Below, piece after piece: positions 54,836-64,000 of a stretch of DNA of 64,000 nt (the first letter of the stretch is position 1; each line of letters begins with the position of its first letter). Origin of the DNA: Pelargonium tetragonum (taxonomy: Eukaryota > Streptophyta > Magnoliopsida > Geraniales > Geraniaceae); the NCBI GenBank assembly GCA_036897445.1, contig JAYMTL010000063.1, forward strand, positions 1 to 64,000, read 5' to 3'. The translations under genes were made by a program, and so were the position numbers. Under the pieces are notes generated by a model. The model made no database searches and was not told the DNA's origin. It worked only from the letters and a program-made list of their open reading frames with translations.

Positions 54836-57800
54836 ACTACTCATTTTTATACAGTCACACAAAATTAGGATTCGTAGTTAGCAACCGGCGCATTATATAA
54901 AAAGTAAACTACGAAAAGTATAATATTACAAAAGGGATTCCCTAAGCGTTGTCGATTAAACTAAATGCCCAGAACAGCGAAGCCCCCTTATTAAAGTAAA
55001 GATCTAAGAAAAACAGGATAGGATATAAGTAGGCCCTTTACAATCACGGTATCTGCTAGAGTTCTTTCTAGAGTCATAAGTCTATTAGAAAAGAAAGGAA
55101 ATAAGTTTTTGAAGAAAGAACTTGGATAGAATTTTATATGTATCTACCTAGGACAAAGCTACTGTATATAGTGGAAGGGCTTTTTTTAAGGGGCGAGATC
55201 CTGCAGAGGTATTTAAAAGCATGGGGCTTGGTGGATACTTTATTTACAACTAGTACTTCTGTGGGTACTGTAAACCAATATCTTATAACTTTAGAAAGTT
55301 ATTTAGCAAAAATAGAAGTTTTCTTTGCTTTGACTATATGACGCCGTTTTAGTTCGAATTTCCGGGAGGGTGAGTAGGCAGGGAGACTTTCTACTTTCAA
55401 AGTTTCCTATATAGATTTTCAATTTATTCTACGTGCTAACTAAGACTATATTTAATATAACAAAGAACAGCTATTGGTTCACAAATCCTACCTTACTAAG
55501 ATTTACTTGGCGAGATCTTGTTTATAAAAAGCAAGATATAATTAAATGTACTCGTAGTTAGTCCTTACTTTAGCTCTAATATTCCAAACTTCCTGTTTAT
55601 TCTCCCCTTATCTCTCATTTTTAAGCTTTAAATCCAGAAAATGCTATTACTAAACTCCTACAAATTTAAGGAAAACTAAGAACACGAAGGGGTTTTCTTT
55701 CCACGTATGATATAAATTCCTATTTGCTTGTGTTTCCTTATTCTGGTTAAAGGCATTTTAAGAGCCCGAAAAAGTTCCTCTAATAGCCCACCGGGAACTG
55801 AACCCTTATCCTATGTTACGAGCTTATACCCACTTGGTAGGGTATTTGTATCCTAAAATTTGCTCCTAAAGTTTATAGTTTTTTTACTACCTCTAACCAC
55901 GGAGTATACTTAAATTTCATAGTATAGTAAAAGGGTTTAGAATTTCTTTCGGGATTGCCATAAAAACGGGTAGGCTTTGATTTTTGCTATACTCTAAATA
56001 CCGAGCTCTAACTTCTTACTTAATAAGCCTTATAAATAAATATAAACCAAAGTATTTGACTTTTTGGCAATCCCCTATTATTAGTTAGAGCTTGCTGCTA
56101 TTAAGAAAATGTTGAGGAAAAATCCTTACTTAATGGGTCCGCAATAGAAATACTAAACGGAGTTCTTGCTTAAACATATATTAAGAAATGATTCTAGGGC
56201 TGAGTAAAAAATGAAGAAAATGACTTAAATATCCAGATGTCATTTTCCGTTTAACTAATGACTAAAAAAAGCTAGAAATGAAATAGGTAGTAAGATTTGG
56301 AATTTAATACGAATTTTGTATTCTTTGAGGATTGCTACTTAGAGAGGCTCTACTAAAGATAGAAGTTTTTATACTATTCCCAAGACTTGAAACTGTAATT
56401 GTGAGCAGATAAAATAAATGAAAAAGGGTTTAGCTGTAGTCCAGATTGCTTTACTTTTTGGTATTATACAAAACAGAGATTGACCTATTATCACAAATTT
56501 CATACTCCAGATATTTTCTTAGGGCCCTTTTGCGTGCACAATAAACCGGCCTCAAGGATTTTATAGTAAGATTTTGGCAAGGAAATAAAAGGAGTCCCTT
56601 AAAGTTTACAAGTCTAGCTTTGGAGATTTACACCTAGTCTGGAAGAGAGGAATAAGAATTTTCAGTATACTATATTTACCTTTTTCATTTTAAGAACTTT
56701 TCAGATAAGAAACCCTGTAGAAAATCGGGTACCCAAACAAGAGAATTGGGTTTCATTAATTAACCGGTTTACCTTTGATGGATAGCATTTCATAGAGAAT
56801 ACTTGGCTCTCGTCTGAGTTATATAAACTTCCTTACCAATTTAGTATTCATAAATGTAAAAAGAAGCGCCTATAACAGGAAAGCTCAGATTCCATGAGTG
56901 TTAACTTGTTTATACTGCTCTTTGAATTAATAAGCTAAAAAAAACGCCCCATAGATATAATAGATATAAAGGAATTCCCTTGTCGGCGCATTGTTACTTG
57001 TGCTGCGAATACAAACTTATGCTTAAAAGTATTCTGCATAACATATTTAGACTCCTAAGTCTCGCTCGTTCTTTTGTAAAAAAGCCATACAGAGCTCCGA
57101 CCTGCTGAATTACACTAAATAAAAGGAGTCCTGATAACTTGGGATATTTGAGCTAGATTATATCTCGACCTGTTTAGGTCTGTGCCAAAACGCGGGGGTC
57201 GAATTCCTATAAGTAAAGTAAATGACTCAGAATACCTGGGGAAGGGACTAAGAGAACTAAATGCACTCAATTATGGTAAACTCATAATAAGGAGTATTCT
57301 GTTAAATCTTGCATATGAATTTCATTAGGTATATTGCTACAATTATCAATTATAGAGAGGCCCTATTTCTTATTCATATTATACTATCGGCAGAGACTCC
57401 AGAATCTGCTCATTTTCGAGGTAAACTCGATTGTTAACCTTTTATTTATAGAGTTGAATTCGTTACTTATTAAATTTTTAGAAGACCCCGCAACCTTTTA
57501 AACTTCTTGTACATGAACCCATATAATTTAACTAAAACTTAACTATGAACACGACTTGAACCCGAAGCAACTATTCCAAACGTCTTTTCTTTATCGAGCT
57601 TAATCTTGATTAAAGTAGTCGGTTAATAGGGCGCCTCCACTTCCTATGGACGGATCTCAAGAGAGTATACAACAAACTTTTTATCTAAGTGATTTTAATA
57701 CTCTAAAATCCAAGTTCCTTACCTTCGTTTTGCGTTAACTTTTTGAGTAGGTTTTAAAACTCCTAAAATATAGCAGATATCAGGATACAGAGTCTAGGTT

Positions 57801-57989
57801 TAGCTACAAAGACAGGTAGTACAAATATGAAGTAGATGTTGGCTTTTGATTTAAAGTAAGGGATTGCTTGTTACCTTGTCTCTTTGTTTAAAAGTTTCCG
57901 AAAATCAAAGTTTAGAGAATAAAAGAATTTCCGGTAAATGAACTCAATTTTAAAGTCGGCTTTTTTCTTGGAGTTGCTCTTAGAGTATA

Positions 57990-58170
57990 AGGTGTACTAT
58001 CAAAATAGTATTAAGCTATAACTCTATCTATTTTATACTGATATATACGGAATAGATATAGAGTAATACACTCAAATACTCCTTACTAACTAAAACTAAT
58101 AAGTAACTCAAGATATCTTAAATAGTATAGTAAGCTCTAGCTATTGTTTATACCTAAGAAAAAAGTATGC
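57990..58170 (+). mobile_element. RIP-like A/T block, possible repeat relic
   Basis: The stretch is dense in ATAG, ACTA and TATAC words and poor in CpA and TpG, like 12625-12850. TACTAACTAAAACTAATAAG near 58082 loosely resembles CAACTAACTAAAAAG near 63590. The block is too short and decayed to classify, and no frame survives. Confidence 0.3.
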
Positions 58171-59717
58171 CCTATCCCGTGCCCAAGTCAAGTAAGGAGT
58201 TCCTGATAAACCCAATATAATAGTAATAGCAGAACTTAAGAAAATTCTACTGAGATTTACTCAGGGTTTTGAGTGCTATAGGGGAATCTCGAGTGTTATG
58301 AGTTACTCTGCTTTGAGGTGATCCTTGCTAAGGTCTATAAATGGGTTTTTCAGTTTTACACGGAAGATAAAGCACCGCATTCTTTATTATAATAGGAGAT
58401 CTGATAGATATAAATTTCCTCTAGGCTTTCAATACAATACTCCTATCAATTTTTGTCTATAGAGAGCCGGACTCCCTTATATCTTAAAATTAGAGCTAGC
58501 ATCAACACTATTATAAATAAAACCTCAGTATCTTTGTATTTTAATCTTTACTAATGGGTAAGGAGCCCCTTAAATAAAGTAGTAAAAAAGACTTGAGATT
58601 TTTATTCTAAGAAAGCTGTAAGCAAAGAGAGACCTTTATAGACAAAGGAATTTCCCTTGCTTGTTTAGGCGATAATCAGCTCCTTTTTTAGTCTTTATTG
58701 ATAGTATAATTGTCTTTATTTCGAATAAAATGATCAGATAGAATCCTACATATAGTTTATAAACTTACAACCTCTTGCCAATTTCCTATTAGTCAAAAGA
58801 ACCTTTTAGCGTATCCCTCCCTAGGTTTCCATAGCGACACCGGATTGGCTTTGTTATACATACTTTAATCCTACCTCTTCGTGTAAGGGAAAAAGGGACT
58901 CCAGTAAAAAATTGGGAAATTGACTATAAAAAATGAGAAAGTAGAAGTCCCCTATGAGTCTACCATGCACACATGTGCCCTTCGGTTAATTCAAAGTCAT
59001 GTTACTTCTGAAAAGTCTAGCTCTCCGTCACTAAAGCGAATAAAAAAGCTCTCCTAAAACAAAAGATAGATAAGTAGAGACCCGCGTAAATTTATATTTG
59101 GATTCGGAATAAGTACTTATAAAAACAACGCCCTGTTAATTCCTTTTTACTATGAATATTCTAGAATAAAGTTATCCGTGAGTCACCCGTCTAGACTCAA
59201 TCTTTCACTGACTCAGATTTATGAGTTTTTCTAGAACGTATAGACCTTTTTTCGAATTGATCCAAGGGAAATTGCATGGTTCACTCATTTCACTTTAGGA
59301 ATCCTTGCAATATGAAGTTTATTTAGATAAGTCCCTAAAGATTGTAGGGCCCGTTTTTTACAATCTCAAAAGGGTCCTTTGGCACTTTCAATAAGTTTAG
59401 ACTAAGGAGTAGCGGTTCTCCTAAAAAAAGGATCTGGCTAGTGTTATTTCGGTTCCCTTAGTTGCCCCGTTTTGTGAATTAAGTACTGAAAATTCCCTTT
59501 TTTCTAGAAGATTTCAAATTGTTCTACTACTTTTTTTTTGGAAATTCAATCTTAATCCTAGTATGAGTAAAAAGGTTAATGATAGAGCCGAATAATAAAG
59601 GCAAACTTGGCTGAAATTATTATTATAAGAATTTTGAGGGTATAATAGCTCAGCAGTAATTTAGGTTAGGAGAGGCTTGATCCAAGGAAGGGAAGTCTTA
59701 TTTTTTTGCCCACACCC
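58171..59717. other. gene-free degenerate spacer
   Basis: No frame of 60 codons or more on either strand. An A-box-like TAGCTCAGCAGTA lies at 59646 without a convincing T arm after it. Nothing else is recognised. Confidence 0.55.
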
Positions 59718-59732
59718 CTTAATTACATTACC
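59718..59732 (-). repeat. recurring motif, reverse copy (15-nt core)
   Basis: CTTAATTACATTACC is the reverse complement of the GGTAATGTAATTAAG core. With the forward copy at 60831 it forms an inverted pair about 1.1 kb apart, but an inner reverse copy at 60786 makes the pairing ambiguous. Confidence 0.55.
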
Positions 59733-60784
59733 TTTTGCGAGGACTTTTATTATCCAGATTAAAAAGGGAGAGTCCGGGATTTTTGTGTCGTATCTCAACT
59801 CCAAAAATCTTTGCTAGAGTCTAGTTTGAAATCGATACATTATGCTTTTCTGTTAACTAAAGGACTTTAAACTTAATCTAATAAAGAGCTTTTAGGGGAA
59901 TTGCTTTGAAAGGAGGTAATTTCTTTAGCTTAGGATATTATTTACTAAGTAAAAGGATATAACAAGAATCCTACTACAATGACTAGTGTTTGATAACTAA
60001 TAAAAGCTAGTCAAAGCCTCCTCTTTCTGGAGTATTCTTTATAAACTATTTATACACAGGACATTGGTAAACCTTGGTTAAAGACAATCAATTATTAGAG
60101 GTTTAGTCTTTTGTAGGATACTTTTCCTTGTAAGCTGCTTCTACCAGAACCCGGTTCAGAATATACATATAAACTAAAAACAAAGCTCTACTTAACTACT
60201 GCTATTACCAAATTGTATATACACGAAACCCCTTTGCAACCCCAAATGATTTTTACCTATATTTACTTAAGAACCTTCCTTAACTAGCAAAAGCTTACAG
60301 ATTCTTAGGAGACTAGACATTTATGTTCTATAATATAGATTTTTAAAAGCCTTTGGATAAAACCAATGAAAGTAAAAAATTCTTGAATCATTAAGATCTC
60401 TTTAGGAGATATACATTTTACAAAAAATCTTAGACACTAGTCCATAACAAAATGAAACTTAATAATAAAGAGAATACTGATTCTAAAAAAACCCTGTGTC
60501 AAGCAAGCAATTCCTTGGGTAAGAACTCAAGCTCTAGTTCCAACTCCGAGTCTATAAAAGAACATTTTATATGAAACTAAAAGAATAGCGAAGGAAAGAA
60601 ATTCTCTAGCTAGAAATGAACCCATAAGGTCTCTACCGTATGGATACTAATCAGAAAAGTATCTTATTACAAGTTATTAGGAATTTTTGAAAGTATGAAA
60701 TCTTACAAGGGCTATCGCACCTCATTTTTCTTACTTATTACCTCACTTTAACTCCTTTAGCAACTAGCAACAACTCCTATAGGG
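59733..60784. other. gene-free spacer between motif copies
   Basis: This interval is bounded on both sides by reverse copies of the recurring motif. It holds no frame of 60 codons or more. If the motif is a transposon end, this could be element interior, but I see no coding trace or second internal repeat. Confidence 0.4.
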
Positions 60785-60848
60785 TTTCTTAATTACATTA
60801 CCTATTTACAAAGGTCTTGAGAGAACAAAAGGTAATGTAATTAAGAAA
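60785..60848. repeat. perfect 19-bp inverted repeat with 26-base loop
   Basis: TTTCTTAATTACATTACCT at 60785-60803 and its exact reverse complement at 60830-60848 enclose 26 bases. A perfect 19-bp stem is very unlikely by chance, and each arm is a copy of the motif found alone elsewhere. It looks like a tiny foldback or MITE-like element, or two ends of a TIR transposon brought together by internal deletion. No clear target-site duplication could be assigned. Confidence 0.7.
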
Positions 60849-62495
60849 ACTTTAGAATTCCAAGCTACAGCTGCAAAAAAAGGAATTCAAATTACTCAAG
60901 CACCCTCTTAAAATAAAAAGGCCTGCCTATCCCTTTTTTTTGTATGTAAGTTCCCTCAAAACAAATGTACATAAGCCCCTGTAAAGCATAACAAAAATAG
61001 GGGTACTCAAATAGCTTATAACTAGCCAAGCACTTTCTTTTTATAGCAAAAAGTAGTCCTTACTAGCGGCCCGGTACTTCACAACACAACTACGAACTCC
61101 TTGTTAACAGAGGAATTTTATCTGGTTTTATATGCCAAATCTTAAAAAAACCTTGAATTAAAGTGTCCCACTAAACGATACCTTAGGGAATTCATTTATA
61201 CAATAGGCTGAGGAGAGATCTTAATAAAGGGCTTTAAGTAGAGTATTCTTAAAATTTCACAGGGAAGGTTCTGTAAACAAGAAAAGAAAGACGCTAATTG
61301 AAGTCTAAAAGTCAATATACTTAGAATCTTGTTCCTAAATAGCTAACAAGCAAAACTATCCCTTATGAAGGAAGTTTAACTCTACTAGAATTACAGAAGG
61401 GCTCCCATTTCAGTCTTACCATCAGTTTCATTTCTTAGGTCATTACCACAGCACAGAGTTTAGTTTTACCAAAAAAAGTAAGTTAGTACTAAACGTTGTA
61501 TTTTAATATAAGGAACAAAAATCTTTCTTTTTATTTGGAAAAGCCGGAGCTCCTACAAAGCTACTTTTTATTAGACCTAAAAGGTATTCTTTGACTCCAG
61601 GCACCTTTCTGATTAGCCGAGTTTAGGGAATATACAGCGAGCACTCTAAATGAAAACCTTTTTTTAATAGTAAATCTAAGAAATGAAGTTCAATTTTCTG
61701 GGGTACCCTTACTAATACTAATTGAGAAAAAAGCTTGAGTGTTAGATGCAAGAGAATGAGTTCCTGTGTTTACAAAGCATGCCTTTTTTAGTTCCCTTTA
61801 AAAGAATAAGAAGCAACAACCAGCCTTTACAGCCGAGCAGATACCTGTTTGGTAATTCTATTAAGGTTAAACAACTGACCCGGAACCCTTGTTATAAGGT
61901 ATAGGATACTTTTAGTTGAAGCCCTGCTTCCAAAGTGCAGTCTTGAGTTCCAAAAGCTAAGGATTTTGAGCTCTCTTAAGCTTAAGATAGGATATTATAC
62001 CGAAATACTAAATATTGTAACCCCTCTAAATGTAGCTGCTTTTCTTACTCTTTGAACTCCTGTAGCAACCCGCTATTTAATCTTGGATCTAATAAGGACT
62101 AATTCTAAAAATCAGTAGAACAACTTTAGTTAAAATTGACGTATTCTCGCCGGGTGTCCCTATACGCTGCCAATATTATTAATTATTAAAGAAAAAAGAA
62201 GTTTCTATTATGAAGCTTTTTATAGTAAAAAGGAGAGGGAGTAACCAAGTATTCTTAACTTACGAGTTTTTCATTTGAGAACTAGAATTTAATAGGTGTT
62301 ATACATCTTTTGAGGATAAGTCCCTTAACTACTCAGGGGCCGCAGACCCCCAGGCAACTCCTAGCTTTTTAGAATTCAAGATTCACTTAATAGAAGAATA
62401 CGACATTTCTTAGTTATTCTTAGTTATGAAAGGATCCTTAATCCCTTTCCTGAAAGCTTTTAAAGAACGGATGCTTTTTTTAGATCTGCTCCATT
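60849..62495. other. gene-free degenerate spacer
   Basis: No frame of 60 codons or more. A 10-bp tandem pair lies at 62407. No other structure is recognised. Confidence 0.55.
62407..62426. repeat. 10-bp tandem duplication
   Basis: Two perfect adjacent copies of TTCTTAGTTA. Confidence 0.85.
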
Positions 62496-62572
62496 CCATA
62501 CTCCGCAATTCTATGTTAAAACAACGCCGCTTCGAACGGAAAACCACGGGTTCAAGTCCTGTTATCCTAGTT
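62496..62572 (+). pseudogene. tRNA-like unit, copy B, anticodon position UCG
   Basis: Collinear with the unit at 39588-39660. The two share AATTCTATGTTA at the D region, GAAAACC before the T arm, and an identical run from GGTTCAAGTCC to CCTAGTT. The anticodon loop CTTCGAA (T33, anticodon TCG, arginine) sits on CCG/CGG, whereas copy A has TTAGG/CCGAA. Three pairs are thus kept by different bases, a hint of past structural selection. T stem ACGGG/CCTGT pairs at only three or four positions. The 5' acceptor does not pair with TATCCTA. Probably a tRNA-derived repeat, with a decayed tRNA gene pair as the alternative. Confidence 0.4.
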
Positions 62573-63279
62573 TAGTCCTCTTGATACGAAGATAGGAATC
62601 CCACTTTTTTCAATAGTTACTTGAATCACAAATTTACGATACCCTTTTCAAGACCCACAAGACAGGCAGGGCTCGTAAGACGGGTTATAAGAAAAGGTGT
62701 AGCCCACAGAGCCCTTACTTAAGAGTGTAGTTCCTAATAAGGAGGGTATAGCTAGGATAAGTACAAGGTAAGATTATTTGTGTCTTTTGCTTCTGGTTAA
62801 AGTCATAGGAAAAAAGTAGTATAACCCTTTATTATAAAGAAGAAAGAGTTTTTGTTTTAGTTTACTGGAGCTAGGGGATTTAAATAGGTTAAGAGAAGAG
62901 TACGTGTGCCCTAACTAAAACATAGGGTTATAGTGAGTGACTACTAGACAGGGCTCGTAGAAAGTTAAGATAAAGAATAAAAAGCTCAATTAAATACTAT
63001 AGACCTTTTATTATAAGAGAAAGAGACCCCTTTGTGATAAATCTAACCCCGAAAACTCATACTATTCTCAGTCCTTATGAATACCCCTTACTTTAGCAGG
63101 AGCCTCCTGACTATAGGTAACTAAGTTTAACACAGCAACTTGAAAAGGAACTCCTATGTCATAGAGTCATAGAATATCTTTGTTTAATCGGAATAACTTA
63201 TTAGGCCCTTCTTAATTACTCTTAATTACAGGGACCCTTAAAGAGCTTCTGTGAACCTTGTAATTGTAGCCGGGCTTTG
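62573..63279. other. gene-free degenerate spacer
   Basis: No frame of 60 codons or more and no RNA-like structure seen. CTTAATTAC is repeated near 63210, a weak echo of the recurring motif, but not enough to call a copy. Confidence 0.5.
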
Positions 63280-64000
63280 TTACTGACTTGTTTGTTTTGT
63301 TATGAGGCTATACCTTAAGTCTGTATCTGTATACTTTTATTGTGAACTAAATAATCTATTATTCTTTAAGCTTTATAAGGATCATATAATATAGGTCTGT
63401 ATAGCTTTGTTGTTAGGAGGATTCCTTGTAGCTAATGAAGTTGTAGTTACTGTATTCCTTATTCCTAATGAGATACTTTATAAGTAAATGGATAAAGTAG
63501 TATAGTTATTTTTGTATTACTCTATTATTAGTTATTCTATGTTTCTATTCTACTTATAGAGTTTCTAAGCCTCCTATACTATAGTAATAACAACTAACTA
63601 AAAAGAGGTAAGAACCTTAGACTAATATCACTCTCTAAACAAGGTAAACCCCTAACTATTACTAATACACAAACGACTATACTCTATATTATTATATCCC
63701 TATTACTATTCCATAACTCCTAAATAAGTAATTAATACTAATATTTAGATACAATAACAAAAAGAAAGTAGCCTAGGTACAGGCAACAATAGGGAAAAGG
63801 AATACAACAGCTACAGCAGGGAGTTCTAACAAGAAGAAGACTAAGATAGTCAAAACTCCCTTTTTAGTAAAGCTGCAAAGACTAGAAGTATACTGAATAT
63901 AGATACAGAATATAGCTCATTAGTCATAAGAAAGGTAACAAGTAAGTAAGATAGAAGTAAGGCGCAGTTTTACGGTATTAGAACCTATGCCTTACTACTA
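63280..64000 (+). mobile_element. broken dispersed-repeat relic running off the window end
   Basis: The plus strand is T-rich to about 63540, then A-rich to the window end. The A-rich part carries GTACAGGCAACAATAGGG near 63777 (compare 43246 and, reversed, 21561-21586). It then carries GATACAGA, TATAGCTC and ATTAGAACC in the same order as near 1600-1700. This supports one old dispersed family present at least four times. It is heavily broken, with RIP-like TA enrichment, and may continue past 64000. The composition suits a former coding region, but no domain names the family. Confidence 0.4.

Larger units (their letters stand above)
51433..57989. other. gene-free degenerate spacer
   Basis: Frames at 52027 (minus, 75 codons, GTG start) and 55138 (67 codons) are the most protein-like here but match no family I know. 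A tRNA-end-like word GGGTTCAGTTCCC lies on the minus strand at 55796-55808, next to an imperfect T stem. Another, CGGGTTCAAGTCG, lies near 57553. No complete cloverleaf could be drawn for either. Confidence 0.5.

Noticed and set aside
1-64000. Plant-type or algal giant organellar DNA
   Set aside because: Considered because of the tRNA-like pieces and absence of frames. No organellar gene fragment was recognised, and the strong TA excess with CA/TG deficit in blocks fits RIP better. It is kept only as the main alternative.
1-64000. Telomere or CRISPR arrays
   Set aside because: TTAGGG occurs only as isolated words and no regularly spaced repeats were seen.

Overview
This 64 kb window is an AT-rich (about 35% G+C in hand-counted lines), gene-free stretch. 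I found no protein-coding gene, rRNA, CRISPR array or intact mobile element that I can support. The longest open frame has only 106 codons (33004-33324, minus strand), no longer than chance would give at this base composition, and none of the short frames resembles a known family.

The dinucleotide texture is distinctive. TpA is common, while CpA and TpG are scarce. In 12661-12780 I count TA 25 against AT 14, and CA+TG 6 against AC+GT 14. In 33001-33180 the counts are 23 to 19 and 14 to 15. This is the signature of repeat-induced point mutation (RIP), the fungal genome defence that turns CpA into TpA in duplicated DNA. My leading reading is therefore an old, heavily mutated repeat compartment of a filamentous ascomycete (an AT-rich isochore, pericentromere or subtelomere). 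A very gene-poor organellar DNA is the main alternative. The organism cannot be named from the sequence.

Layout: 1-1150 is featureless. 1150-1750 is a purine-rich repeat relic followed by a pyrimidine-rich block at 1790-2250. 2250-12620 is degenerate spacer with a tRNA-Gln-like sequence at 6562-6633 (minus). 12625-12850 is the strongest RIP-like block. 12851-21160 is spacer. 21200-21720 is a T-rich relic, apparently in reverse orientation. 21721-39587 is spacer with a 14-bp minisatellite at 37469. Tandem microduplications and AT microsatellites are scattered throughout. 39588-39660 and 62496-62572 are two copies of a tRNA-like unit. 42380-43330 is a relic with coding-like texture. 57990-58170 is another RIP-like block. 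A 17-19 nt motif (GGTAATGTAATTAAG core) recurs six times and forms a perfect hairpin at 60785-60848. 63280-64000 is a relic sharing words with 1150-1750, 21200-21720 and 42380-43330.

No genes work together here. What unifies the window is decay: dispersed relics of at least one repeat family, many tRNA T-arm (pol III B-box) motifs that contain few RIP targets, and short AT-rich signals whose survival is not explained by the surrounding mutation pattern.
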